The notes beneath the pieces are model-generated. The model ran no database searches. It saw only the letters and a list, made by a program, of their open reading frames with translations, and was not told the DNA's origin. Shown piece by piece: positions 55,616-64,000 of a stretch of 64,000 nucleotides of DNA. The translations under genes were made by a program, and so were the position numbers. This DNA comes from Sinanaerobacter sp. ZZT-01 (GTDB lineage Bacteria > Bacillota > Clostridia > Peptostreptococcales > Anaerovoracaceae), in the NCBI RefSeq assembly GCF_035621135.1, contig NZ_CP141728.1:2170001-2234000 (forward strand), in the 5' to 3' direction. Position 1 is the first letter of the stretch; the number at the start of each line of letters is the position of its first letter.

Positions 55616-55740
55616 AGCAGAATGAAATACTCTTGAAAAATAAAAAGAAAAGTGCTAAAACATATGCATTAAATAAGGATTTGGAGGCATGATTTCCACA
55701 GTCAAATAAAAATATTAAATAATCACACAAGAAATATAAA

Positions 55741-55770
55741 ATGGCAGCTAATTTCTAGCTGCCATTTTTG
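55741..55770. terminator. Bidirectional terminator
   Basis: Ten-bp perfect stem atggcagcta/tagctgccat with a 5-nt loop and a T-run, between the convergent giant-protein and chemoreceptor genes. Confidence 0.88.
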
Positions 55771-55794
55771 CATTATCTTAAGGATATGCAATGG

Positions 55795-57930
55795 TTAATA
55801 TTTTAAATTTAGATCTTCTTTACAAGATGGAATGTCTGGAGTGGTATTTTTTACATTTTCCATTTGTAATTCAGGTTCACATGGTGTTGCTATAAAAGTC
55901 GTATCATCGACATCGTCTGCCAGGCGAAATTGAGCAACGAGTTCTTTTAATAATTGTGCTTGGCTGGAAAGCTCTTCACTGGCGGCAGCACTTTCTTCTG
56001 CGGTAGCGGAGTTCGTTTGAACAACGGAAGAAATCTGATCCATACCTAAGGTTACGTGATTTATGGAAGAAGCTTGTTCGTTTGTAGCATCGGAAATTTC
56101 ACTAATAAGCTGTGAAGTTTGTTGTCCGCCATCTACTATTTTTTCCAGTGCACCTGCTGTTTGATCGACGATTTGTGTTCCCTTTTCTACGGATTGGATT
56201 GCACTTTCAATAAGGATAGTTGTATTTTTTGCAGCTTCGGCACTTTTTCCGGCAAGGTTACGTACTTCATCGGCTACAACAGCAAAACCTTTTCCGGCGG
56301 ACCCAGCTCTCGCTGCTTCCACTGCGGCATTGAGTGCAAGAATATTTGTTTGGAATGCGATGTCATCGATTGTTTTAATAATTTTACCAATTTCATTGGA
56401 AGCATTGCGGATTTCATCCATAGCCGAAACCATATTTTTCATTTGGCGGTTTGCATTTAAAACTTGCTCTGTATTTTGGTTTGAGACGCTTCTGACGTGA
56501 TTTGCATTGTCTGCGTTATTTTTAATGTGCTGAGAAATCTCATTAATTGTTGCGGATAGCTCTTCAATGGAGCTGGCTTGCTCTGTGGCACCTTGTGATA
56601 AAGCCTGTGCTCCACTGGCAACTTGATCGGAACCGCTTGCGACCTGATCGGCGGAAATTGAAATGTTAGAGAATGTCTGCGTAAAGGTTTTTTGAATATT
56701 TAATAAAGAAATTTTGATTTTTGCAAACTCTCCAATGTAATCATATTTTAGATGAAATAGCATGTTTCCAGTTGCTATTTGATCTAAGATTTCGGACACC
56801 TCATCAATATATTTTACATAGTCCTTCAATCTGAGAACAGTTCGCTGTAACGAAGATGCGACCTGACCGGTTTCGTCAATTGAGGAAAATTCCATTTGGA
56901 TATCCAAGTCTCCATCCGCAATTCGGTTTGCAACATCGGAGAGGTGCTTTAAAGGTTTTACGATGCTCCTTGATATCAGGATAATAATTCCGACTAAGAT
57001 GAGCATAATGATAATACAAATGAAGAAAGAAAGCTTCATAGTATTATTAAAGGTATGATAATACTCAGCCTTTGAGATAGAAGACAAAACACTCCATCCA
57101 GTATTACCGATCAGGCTGTAATATCCATATGCCTTCAAATCACCCCGAGAATATGGCGTATATCCTGCTGTGCGGTTATTATATAAGTCTAAAATTTCAT
57201 TGGAAAAGCCGATATCAGAAATGCTTTTCATAATTTTATCTTCGTCACGGTCAAAAACAATTGTTCCATCATTAGAAACGAATGTAAAGGACCCATCGTT
57301 TCCCAGTTTATAATCCGCCATAATCTGACTGAGCTTTTCGAGGTTTAAGTCTAAGCCTACAGCACCAATCATTTTATTTGTAGCACGGTCGTAAACAGGC
57401 GCCGCTGTACTGACAATTAATTTTTGCGTAGCTGTGTCTATGTATGGATTAGAAAGAATAATCGTTTGCTTATCCGTTACGTTTTGGTACCATTCTCTTG
57501 ATGTGACGTCCCAGTCGGCATTGCTTGTGAAGCCATCGGACTGTGTAAGCTGACTTGAGTCAAAATCTGCAATCCATGTTGCCATAATGTTGTCGGTATC
57601 AAGAGCAGCCACTTGATCCAAACTGCTTTTAACGTTTGCAAATTGAGGACTGTCTTTTATAGATACTCCCGGTTTAATTTCTTTAAAATAATTCTCTAAA
57701 TCCGGGTCTTGTGCTAATGTTTCATTCATCTTTAAATATTGCGTAAAAAATTCACTGACTTGATAGGCTGCTTGCCTTGAGTTTGCCGCTAATGAATCAG
57801 TAGTTAGAATTTCAATTTCACTTTTTACTAAATTTAAAATCAAAGCAAGTAAGATGGAAAGCGATAATATAACGGGAATGACACTTCCGATTAATATTTT
57901 TATTAGGATACTTTTTTTGATTGTCTTCAT
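55795..57930 (-). CDS. Methyl-accepting chemotaxis protein with dCache sensor
   Basis: A 711-aa transmembrane receptor. First membrane helix about 12-32; extracellular double-Cache region about 35-280 (TSREWYQNV, IGAVGLDLNLEKL); second helix about 298-320; HAMP about 322-375. The signalling domain is about 430-690, with the tip DDIAFQTNILALNAAVEAAR near 543. Ligands of dCache receptors are often amino acids or organic acids; the specific one is unknown. GGAAGG precedes the start. No other chemotaxis or flagellar gene lies in the window. Confidence 0.94.
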   Translation of the reverse strand: MKTIKKSILIKILIGSVIPVILSLSILLALILNLVKSEIEILTTDSLAANSRQAAYQVSEFFTQYLKMNETLAQDPDLENYFKEIKPGVSIKDSPQFANVKSSLDQVAALDTDNIMATWIADFDSSQLTQSDGFTSNADWDVTSREWYQNVTDKQTIILSNPYIDTATQKLIVSTAAPVYDRATNKMIGAVGLDLNLEKLSQIMADYKLGNDGSFTFVSNDGTIVFDRDEDKIMKSISDIGFSNEILDLYNNRTAGYTPYSRGDLKAYGYYSLIGNTGWSVLSSISKAEYYHTFNNTMKLSFFICIIIMLILVGIIILISRSIVKPLKHLSDVANRIADGDLDIQMEFSSIDETGQVASSLQRTVLRLKDYVKYIDEVSEILDQIATGNMLFHLKYDYIGEFAKIKISLLNIQKTFTQTFSNISISADQVASGSDQVASGAQALSQGATEQASSIEELSATINEISQHIKNNADNANHVRSVSNQNTEQVLNANRQMKNMVSAMDEIRNASNEIGKIIKTIDDIAFQTNILALNAAVEAARAGSAGKGFAVVADEVRNLAGKSAEAAKNTTILIESAIQSVEKGTQIVDQTAGALEKIVDGGQQTSQLISEISDATNEQASSINHVTLGMDQISSVVQTNSATAEESAAASEELSSQAQLLKELVAQFRLADDVDDTTFIATPCEPELQMENVKNTTPDIPSCKEDLNLKY

Positions 57931-58247
57931 AAGAGTTACCTTCCTTTCTATTACTTATCCAGCTTGAGTGAATCTCTTGACATTAAAGATATTGAATCAT
58001 TCCTTTCCCCCATCTTCATGAGTTATTATACTGAATATTTTTTATATTCTAACACTTATGGCGACATTTTTCTACATTTTTTTCATGATTTGGTAGTTTT
58101 TTTGTTTGATATAAATAAAATGAAGGTTTTGTAAATGAGGTATTCAAATGTATTTTACCTAGTAAAATGAAAGCCTTCTTTAAAAAATCAGAGTTGGAAA
58201 AATTGTATATATAGGTGAATTTTTCAATGTTTCTGATAGGAAAGCAA
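57931..58247. other. Divergent promoter region between chemoreceptor gene and purB
   Basis: No gene seen. On the minus strand a TATAAT (58030-58025) is about 95 bp before the chemoreceptor start, with only a weak -35. The rest is AT-rich with no repeat or riboswitch that I recognise. Confidence 0.4.
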
Positions 58248-58276
58248 TTGAAATATCTATAAAAATGTAGTATATT
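58248..58276 (+). promoter_or_regulatory. purB promoter
   Basis: TTGAAA (58248-58253), 17 bp, TATATT (58271-58276), 55 bp before the purB start. No PurBox was seen. Confidence 0.6.
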
Positions 58277-58331
58277 ATTTAGATTATAGAAGTAAATAAA
58301 CACCAGTGTTTTATGGATAAGGAGTGTAAGC

Positions 58332-59765
58332 ATGAGTACAGATCGTTACGAAAACCCTTTAATTGCTCGGTATACAAGCAGAGAAATGTCCCATATTTTT
58401 TCTTCTGATGTAAAATTTTCTACATGGAGAAGTCTATGGATTGCTTTGGCAGAAGCGGAGATGGAATTGGGATTGCCGATTGATCAGCAACAGATTGATG
58501 AAATGAAATCGTTTGCGTCTGCTATCAATTATGAAGATGCAATAAAGAGAGAGAAAGAGACCCGCCACGACGTTATGTCTCATGTTTATGCATTTGGACT
58601 GCAATGCCCGAAGGCGCGGCCAATCATACACCTAGGTGCAACTAGTGCTTATGTAGGTGACAATACCGATATCATTGTAATGAGAAGCGGCTTGCGCTTA
58701 CTTCGCAAAAAGCTCATCCGTCTGCTTTATCGATTAAGTCGTTTTGCATTGGAATATAAAGATATGCCGACTCTTGGATTTACGCATTTTCAAGCGGCAC
58801 AGTTAACGACGGTAGGAAAACGTGCGGCTTTATGGATGCAGGATTTCTATTATGATTATCTGGAAGTAGATCGCTTGATTGAAGAAATACCACTGTTAGG
58901 TGTAAAGGGAACGACTGGAACGCAGGCTAGTTTTGTGGATCTCTTTGATGGGGATATGGAAAAAGTAAAGAAGCTTGACCGCATGGTAGTGGAAAAGATG
59001 GGTTTTTCCAAAGTAGTTGCGGTATCAGGGCAGACCTACACGAGAAAACTTGATTATCGTGTTCTTTCAGTTCTTTCCGGCATTGCGCAAAGTGTGCATA
59101 AAATGACAAATGATATCCGCCTGCTTCAGCATTTAAAGGAAGTGGAGGAACCATTTGAAAAAAATCAAATTGGTTCATCAGCAATGGCATATAAGAGAAA
59201 CCCAATGAGAAGTGAACGTGCGGCTTCTTTGGCTCGTTATGTAATGAATCTGGCACAGAATCCCGCAGACACGGCAAGCACACAATGGTTTGAAAGAACG
59301 TTAGATGATTCTGCAAATCGGCGTATGTCAATTCCGGAAAGCTTTATGGCAAGCGATGCAATTTTAGATATATGCATTAATATTTCAACAGGCTTGGTTG
59401 TACATGAGAAAGTGATTCGCCAGCGTATACTCAGTGAGATTCCCTTTATGGCAACTGAGAATATTTTAATGGAAGCGGTGAAAAAGGGCGGTGACCGTCA
59501 AGAACTGCACGAAAAGATTCGGGAACATTCCATGGAAGCCGGAAACCGTGTGAAGGAGGAGGGCCTTGACAATGATTTACTGCGGCGTATTGCTCAAGAC
59601 TCTGCATTTGGACTTACATTAGAGGACGTAGAGACGCTTTTGACACCAGAGGATTACATCGGAAGATCCTCTCAGCAGACAGAGGAATTTGTATCGGAAT
59701 ATTTAGAGCCTATTTTCAAGGAAGAAAAAGATTGCTTAGGCGAAGAGGTAGAGCTTCGAGTCTAA
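58332..59765 (+). CDS. purB: Adenylosuccinate lyase
   Basis: A 477-aa fumarase/aspartase-superfamily enzyme acting twice in purine synthesis (SAICAR and adenylosuccinate cleavage). The family signature GSSAMAYKRNPMRSE is near 283-297, HLGATSAYVGDNTD near 98-111, and GFTHFQAAQLTTVGKR near 151-166 carries the catalytic His. AAGGAG precedes the start. It appears to be the first gene of a plus-strand group running to the NUDIX gene. Confidence 0.96.
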   Translation: MSTDRYENPLIARYTSREMSHIFSSDVKFSTWRSLWIALAEAEMELGLPIDQQQIDEMKSFASAINYEDAIKREKETRHDVMSHVYAFGLQCPKARPIIHLGATSAYVGDNTDIIVMRSGLRLLRKKLIRLLYRLSRFALEYKDMPTLGFTHFQAAQLTTVGKRAALWMQDFYYDYLEVDRLIEEIPLLGVKGTTGTQASFVDLFDGDMEKVKKLDRMVVEKMGFSKVVAVSGQTYTRKLDYRVLSVLSGIAQSVHKMTNDIRLLQHLKEVEEPFEKNQIGSSAMAYKRNPMRSERAASLARYVMNLAQNPADTASTQWFERTLDDSANRRMSIPESFMASDAILDICINISTGLVVHEKVIRQRILSEIPFMATENILMEAVKKGGDRQELHEKIREHSMEAGNRVKEEGLDNDLLRRIAQDSAFGLTLEDVETLLTPEDYIGRSSQQTEEFVSEYLEPIFKEEKDCLGEEVELRV

Positions 59766-59816
59766 TTCGAGCCTAAGGAGAATGAAAAAATCAGTAGAAA
59801 GGCGCATTAAGAAGAA

Positions 59817-60617
59817 ATGAGTACCATAGGAGAATTAATTGAGGAGAGCCGAAAAATTGTAATCAAGCTGGGAAGTAATACATTATCGGATGAACATGGT
59901 GAAGTAAACCGCGAAACACTGCATAATATTGTGGAGCAAATTGATGAATTGATTAAAAAAGGCAAACAAGTAATTATCGTTTCGTCAGGTGCCGGAATTT
60001 GTGGCATCGGTGCGATAAATAAATGGAGTCGAAAAGGAGATATTAATTACAAGCAGGCATTGTGCGCAATCGGTCAGGTGGAATTAATGATGGCATATAA
60101 GGAGTTTTTTATAGAATATGGTATCCATGTAGGGCAGCTTTTGCTTACCAGAGACGATTTTGCAGACCCTAAAAGAAATTTACACATACGAAACACGCTG
60201 TTTACTTTGGTCGATGAGGGTGTGGTTCCGATTATCAATGAAAATGATAGTGTCAGTGTCGATGAAATAAAAATAGGGGATAATGATACGTTAAGCGCAT
60301 TAACTGCAAACTTGTGGAATGCGGATCTTTTAATTTTATTCAGTGATATTGACGGTGTGTATGAAAAAAATCCAAAGGAAGATCCGAAAGCGGAGCTGAT
60401 TGAAGAGATTTATGACATCGATGGACTGCTTCAGGAGATTGATACAAGAGGAACCAACCAGTTTGGAACCGGCGGTATCTTAACGAAGATCGAAGCCGCA
60501 AGACGTGTGAATGCCTATGGAATTCCGATGGTGCTTGTAAACGGAAAGAAGATGGATATTCTTAGAAAAATTACAGCGGATACTGAAAAAGGCACGGTTT
60601 TTTTTGGGAAATCGTGA
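59817..60617 (+). CDS. proB: Glutamate 5-kinase
   Basis: A 266-aa amino acid kinase, first step of proline synthesis. KIVIKLGSNTLSDEHGEV at the start, IIVSSGAGICGIG near 50, INENDSVSVDEIKIGDND near 140 and GTGGILTKIEAARR near 220 are typical. It lacks the C-terminal PUA domain found in E. coli ProB, as many Firmicutes do. The ribosome binding site is weak. It is followed 46 bp later by proC. Confidence 0.95.
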   Translation: MSTIGELIEESRKIVIKLGSNTLSDEHGEVNRETLHNIVEQIDELIKKGKQVIIVSSGAGICGIGAINKWSRKGDINYKQALCAIGQVELMMAYKEFFIEYGIHVGQLLLTRDDFADPKRNLHIRNTLFTLVDEGVVPIINENDSVSVDEIKIGDNDTLSALTANLWNADLLILFSDIDGVYEKNPKEDPKAELIEEIYDIDGLLQEIDTRGTNQFGTGGILTKIEAARRVNAYGIPMVLVNGKKMDILRKITADTEKGTVFFGKS

Positions 60618-60663
60618 GTATTAGGTTATGGATCAGAATAGTAACAAGAAATAGAGGTGAACG

Positions 60664-61464
60664 ATGAAGATCGGTTTTATTGGAACGGGAAATATGGGTG
60701 GTGCGATTATAAAAGGATATTTGGCAGTGAACCCTGAAAAAGCGGATTCTATCTATGTCTATAATCATCACGTAGAAAAGGCACAAATCCTAAGTCAAGA
60801 ACTGGGCGTTCATAATACGGAGAGCATAAAAGAACTTGTGGAAAATACGGATATTGTGGTTCTGGCAGTGAAGCCAAATGCATTTGAACAGGTAATGCCT
60901 CAGGTTGCTGCTTCTGTAAGTGTGCAAAAAACTCTGGTTTCCATTGCAGCAGGTGTTTCCATTTCTTATTTAGAAGGCTTTATGCTTCGTGGTGTCGGTG
61001 TCATTCGAGTTATGCCGAATACGCCGTCTTTGGTTGGTGAAGGAATGACTTCTGTCAGCCGAAATAAATCGGTCTGTGAAGAAGCATTTGTACAAGTAAT
61101 GGATTTGTTCTCCAGTATCGGAAGAGTTCAGGAAATAGGGGAATCCTTGATTGATACTGTGGTTGGAGTCAGTGGTAGCAGTCCTGCATATGCTTATATG
61201 TTTATCGAGGCTTTGGCTGACGGAGCCGTTTTAGAGGGTATGCAAAGGAAGCAGGCTTATATTTTTGCAGCACAGGCGGTATTAGGAGCGGCGAAAATGG
61301 TTTTAGAAACGGGATTGCATCCAGGGGAACTGAAGGATCAGGTTTGCTCACCCGGAGGAACGACGATTGAAGCCGTTCGTTCCTTAGAGAAAAATAAATT
61401 TCGTTCTTCTATTATAGAAGCGGTACATACCTGTGCAGAAAAGTCGAGGAGCATGAGTAAATAA
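60664..61464 (+). CDS. proC: Pyrroline-5-carboxylate reductase
   Basis: A 266-aa NAD(P)-binding enzyme, last step of proline synthesis. IGFIGTGNMGGAIIKGY is the dinucleotide-binding start, VLAVKPNAFEQVM near 77, VIRVMPNTPSLVGEGMT near 115, and GVSGSSPAYAYMFIEALADGAV and CSPGGTTIEAVRSLE carry the conserved C-terminal signature. AGAGGTGA precedes the ATG. Confidence 0.96.
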   Translation: MKIGFIGTGNMGGAIIKGYLAVNPEKADSIYVYNHHVEKAQILSQELGVHNTESIKELVENTDIVVLAVKPNAFEQVMPQVAASVSVQKTLVSIAAGVSISYLEGFMLRGVGVIRVMPNTPSLVGEGMTSVSRNKSVCEEAFVQVMDLFSSIGRVQEIGESLIDTVVGVSGSSPAYAYMFIEALADGAVLEGMQRKQAYIFAAQAVLGAAKMVLETGLHPGELKDQVCSPGGTTIEAVRSLEKNKFRSSIIEAVHTCAEKSRSMSK

Positions 61465-61486
61465 AATACAGAGAGGGGATTGTGTC

Positions 61487-62023
61487 ATGACCTATGAAGA
61501 AAAAACCATTTCATCCGAAATGATATATAAGGGAGCTATTTTAAATTTAAGGAAGGATAAAGTTACAGTGAAAGGGGAAGCAACCTCTTATCGTGAGATC
61601 GTAGAACATAATGGTGGTGTTGGGATTGCTGCGCTTACTTCCGAAGGTAAAATGCTGATGATTAAACAATTTCGAAAACCTGCGGAAAAAGTGGTTCTTG
61701 AAATTCCCGCAGGTAAAAAAGAAATGGGAGAAGAACCCATGATTACTGCCATTCGAGAATTAAAGGAAGAAACGGGATATTCGGCGGATCAGGTTACCTT
61801 TTTATCTGCATTTTATTCCTCGATCGGATATTCTACCGAGATCATTTATTTATACCTTGCCACTGGATTGAACGCAGGGGAAACAAACTTTGATGAACAT
61901 GAAGCCATTGATTTATTTGAATACGATGTGGCAGAGCTAAAAAAAATGGTAATTGAAGGGGAAATCATTGATGGAAAAACGATCAATGCTATCCTATTAG
62001 TTGCAGCAAGATTGGGCATATGA
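61487..62023 (+). CDS. NUDIX hydrolase, ADP-ribose pyrophosphatase type
   Basis: A 178-aa NUDIX protein. The NUDIX box reads GKKEMGEEPMITAIRELKEE followed by TG (about residues 76-97). EIPAG just before it and the N-terminal swapped strands match the NudF/ADP-ribose pyrophosphatase branch. It lies 22 bp after proC and its 3' end overlaps the convergent spoIIM gene by 35 bp. Confidence 0.92.
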   Translation: MTYEEKTISSEMIYKGAILNLRKDKVTVKGEATSYREIVEHNGGVGIAALTSEGKMLMIKQFRKPAEKVVLEIPAGKKEMGEEPMITAIRELKEETGYSADQVTFLSAFYSSIGYSTEIIYLYLATGLNAGETNFDEHEAIDLFEYDVAELKKMVIEGEIIDGKTINAILLVAARLGI

Positions 62024-62603
62024 AAGACTCAATCAGACATCCTGCCAGCAGGACGATTGAGAAAAGAATATAGTATACAAGATAAGAACCGACATTGTTT
62101 GTCAGGTTCTTTTTAATTCCGGTTTTGCGAGCGGAGATGGCATTTCCTGCAAAATTAATTGCACAAGCTGCGGCTAATAAAAAAGTCGGAATTAAAATGA
62201 TATTTTGAGGAACAATGGTCAACAAAATTAAAACAATACCTTTTAAAGACAAGGTCTCTAAGAGAAGAGCGGATGAAAAACCAAGGGTGACGCCTTTGTA
62301 TGCTACTGAAAGCAAGGCAACCGGAAACCCAATGACAGTAATTCCCGAAAGTGCAATTAGAATTAACAGCCCCAGATTGTTTCCGAGTGAATTTATAAAT
62401 ATCTGTGGCAAAGAAGTTATATTTTCTGCGAAAAGGTTAGCATTTAGATATTGAGACAGCTCATTTTTATCCTGAGCAGAAAGCATCAGTTCCATAAACG
62501 TTCCAATAGAAATACCCACTAGAAAGAAAAAAAGGACAGAAAAAATAGTCGTATTTCTTTCAATAGCAAGAGGAATCAATTTGCTATACATGTTTTTTTT
62601 CAT
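61989..62603 (-). CDS. spoIIM: Stage II sporulation protein M
   Basis: A 204-aa polytopic membrane protein of the SpoIIM/DUF95 family, with about five helices (TTIFSVLFFFLVGISIGTF, NNLGLLILIALSGITVIGFP and others). SpoIIM belongs to the DMP complex (SpoIID-M-P) that degrades septal peptidoglycan in engulfment. The ATG at 62603 has AGGAG eight bases upstream; a GTG nine bases earlier is too close to it. Confidence 0.9.
   Translation of the reverse strand: MKKNMYSKLIPLAIERNTTIFSVLFFFLVGISIGTFMELMLSAQDKNELSQYLNANLFAENITSLPQIFINSLGNNLGLLILIALSGITVIGFPVALLSVAYKGVTLGFSSALLLETLSLKGIVLILLTIVPQNIILIPTFLLAAACAINFAGNAISARKTGIKKNLTNNVGSYLVYYILFSIVLLAGCLIESFICPILLQLIG
62084..62114 (+). terminator. Terminator for the plus-strand operon, inside spoIIM
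   Basis: AAGAACC-GACA pairs with TGTC-a-GGTTCTT (one bulged A), then T residues at 62111-62114. It is 60 bp after the NUDIX stop but lies within the coding region of the opposite-strand gene. Confidence 0.6.
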
Positions 62604-62736
62604 GAGAATCACTCCTTTACATTTATACTTATGAACAGCCAGTCCTGAATATACTTAAAAGTTATGATTGTAAACATCATTTCAGTAAGATATACTTTTT
62701 TTAGAGAATAAGGCGGAAAAGAAGGGGTTGTTTTTT

Positions 62737-63627
62737 ATGGAAAATTATTTAATGGATTTTATGAGCTATCTTGAAGGGGAAAAAAAATTGAGCCAAAATT
62801 CCTTAACTGCATATCGGAGGGATGTGGAAGAATTTTTTACTTTTTTTAAAGGAAGAGCCGCAACCGACATTTGTGAAGCCAGTAATACAGACATAGTCTC
62901 TTATTTATTAAAATTAAAAAATGAGGGAAAATCAGGTTCAACCGTCAATCGTAAAATTGCGTCGTTGCGTTCTTTCTTTCGGTTTTTATTTGAGAAAGGT
63001 GTGATAAAGGAAGACCCGACGCTTCATATCCGCTCACCGAAAATTGAACGAAAGAGCGTGGAATATTTAAGCATTGAGGAAGTGGAGCGATTGTTAAACC
63101 AGCCGGATACTTCCATGAAGGGACTTAGAGATCAGGCAATTTTAGAGTTGCTTTATGCAGCGGGGATTCGAGTGAGTGAAATTACCGGAACCAATGTGGA
63201 AGATATCAATTTGCGTATCGGTTTTGTCACCTGTACAGGAGAGCATGGAAAAGCAAGAATTATTCCGCTTGGAAGACCGGCAAGACAAGCCTTGGAAACG
63301 TATATTTATGAAGTGCGTCCTAAATTTCTAAGAGAAAAATCACAAGAAGAGACGGCCTTGTTTTTAAACTATTATGGAGAACGCATGACGCGGCAGGGAC
63401 TTTGGAAACTGATGAAAGAATATGCGAAAGGCGCAGGGCTTGAGCATAAACTTACACCACAGATTCTCAGAAACTCCTTTGCGGTGCATATGATACAAAA
63501 CGGGGCGGATTTAAAGTCCTTGCAGGATTTATTAGGACATGAAGATATCGCGGCAACGCAGATTTATCTTTCGGTCGCGAAAAATCACATTAAGGACGTT
63601 TATGACCGGACACACCCGAGAGCTTGA
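62737..63627 (+). CDS. xerD: XerD-like tyrosine recombinase, His-to-Gln in the HxxR box
   Basis: A 296-aa recombinase of XerC/D length, expected to resolve chromosome dimers at dif. The SAM-like N-domain is about 1-90. Catalytic Arg is in LLYAAGIRVSEI (near 150), Lys in CTGEHGKARIIPL, then TPQILRNSFAVHM (near 243), LLGHEDIAATQIYL with His and Tyr. The usual TPHxLRHSFA box has Gln in place of the first His and Asn in place of the second. The ATG at 62737 has AAGGGG nine bases upstream. Confidence 0.88.
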   Translation: MENYLMDFMSYLEGEKKLSQNSLTAYRRDVEEFFTFFKGRAATDICEASNTDIVSYLLKLKNEGKSGSTVNRKIASLRSFFRFLFEKGVIKEDPTLHIRSPKIERKSVEYLSIEEVERLLNQPDTSMKGLRDQAILELLYAAGIRVSEITGTNVEDINLRIGFVTCTGEHGKARIIPLGRPARQALETYIYEVRPKFLREKSQEETALFLNYYGERMTRQGLWKLMKEYAKGAGLEHKLTPQILRNSFAVHMIQNGADLKSLQDLLGHEDIAATQIYLSVAKNHIKDVYDRTHPRA

Positions 63628-63699
63628 GCAAAGTAGTGACTTTTGACCGGATTTGATGCTAATTTTACATAGAATCAGCTAGAATGAAATAAATAATTC

Positions 63700-63728
63700 T
63701 TGCAAATAATAAAAGGACATGATATATT
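63700..63728 (+). promoter_or_regulatory. rplS promoter
   Basis: TTGCAA (63700-63705), 17 bp, TATATT (63723-63728), upstream of the L19 leader. Confidence 0.65.
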
Positions 63729-63734
63729 ATCTAG

Positions 63735-63813
63735 TGATGTATTACGGGCGGTCCGCTGGATAAAGTGTGAGAATACACGTTGGGATACCAAGAACGTCTA
63801 TGGAGGAAGGAGG
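63735..63813 (+). promoter_or_regulatory. Ribosomal protein L19 leader
   Basis: The segment with gggcggtccgctggataaag, agtgtgagaatacacgttggg and accaagaacgtctatgg matches the L19 leader of Firmicutes: a short 5' structure ending just before the AGGAGG site, presumed to allow feedback by L19. Confidence 0.75.
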
Positions 63814-63821
63814 ATACAGCA

Positions 63822-64000
63822 ATGGATATTATGAATGTAATTGCACGGGACTATGCAAAAGCAGAGGTACCTGAATTTGGAGTGGGCGATACAGTAAAAG
63901 TACACATCAAAATCAAGGAAGGAACTCGTGAAAGAATCCAGATTTTTGAAGGCTTTGTTTTAAAAGAACAAAACGGTGGATTATCTAAGACTTTTACGGT
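63822..64000 (+). CDS. rplS: Ribosomal protein L19, 5' part only
   Basis: The first 59 codons of L19, cut by the window edge. [20 protein letters not shown] (from residue 4), then a [19 protein letters not shown] core, are typical of the family. AAGGAGG lies eight bases before the ATG at 63822. The protein sits at the 30S-50S interface. Confidence 0.95.
   Translation, partial: MDIMNVIARDYAKAEVPEFGVGDTVKVHIKIKEGTRERIQIFEGFVLKEQNGGLSKTFT

Overview
The window looks like a chromosomal segment of a low-GC, Gram-positive anaerobe of class Clostridia. It carries the sporulation genes spoVS and spoIIM, ferredoxin-domain MinD-type ATPases, an electron-transfer-flavoprotein dehydrogenase operon, an L19 leader and many strong AGGAGG ribosome binding sites with TTG or GTG starts. 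Genus was not determined; an amino-acid-fermenting lineage near Anaerovoracaceae or Eubacterium is a guess.

Layout. 1-2850: the 3' two thirds of a 23S rRNA, a 5S rRNA, and two decayed copies of the 5S 3' end with terminators. 3.1-9.8 kb: an unknown gene, a broken secreted-protein gene, a BlaI/M56 sensor pair with two palindromic operators, a GH18 hydrolase, azlCD and a small membrane protein. 9.86-17.9 kb: an 8 kb integrative element in tRNA-Arg(ACG), bounded by 38-bp direct repeats. It holds a tyrosine integrase, a two-regulator switch, a cluster of palindromes, an SLH-domain protein and a Cys-rich secreted protein. It also has a GC-rich folded segment and a probable type I toxin-antitoxin locus whose toxin is only 26 aa. 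18.1-27.8 kb: a glycine-rich unknown protein, then a complete type I-C CRISPR-Cas operon (cas3-cas5c-cas8c-cas7c-cas4-cas1-cas2) and an array of 17 identical repeats. 27.9-31.3 kb: an ORP-like cluster (DUF5320-like, DUF134, two NifX/NifB-like proteins, two MinD/ferredoxin ATPases) with a twin-palindrome promoter.

31.3-36.0 kb, minus strand: DUF815 ATPase, proA, a metallophosphoesterase and a YprB-like exonuclease. Between yprB and spoVS lies an orphan promoter plus terminator that should make a ~95-nt RNA with three C-rich unpaired tracts. spoVS has a sigma-H-type promoter. 37.2-44.1 kb: an aminotransferase and a YjiH-type permease, then a GntR/FadR regulator divergent from etfB-etfA-FAD dehydrogenase. 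The same TGGT-N3-ACC half-sites lie in front of both plus-strand operons, suggesting one regulon for amino acid or 2-hydroxy acid catabolism.

44.3-55.6 kb: a cobalamin riboswitch with a strong intrinsic terminator precedes a secreted beta-propeller and a 2962-residue surface protein built from four GLUG/beta-helix modules. No transporter or corrinoid biosynthesis gene is present. This is the best candidate in the window for an undescribed system, possibly extracellular corrinoid capture or a B12-repressed adhesin. 55.8-64 kb: a methyl-accepting chemotaxis protein, purB, proB, proC, a NUDIX hydrolase, spoIIM, a XerD-like recombinase with Gln in place of the usual catalytic His, and the start of rplS behind its leader RNA.

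All calls come from reading the sequence; no database search, folding program or alignment was run.
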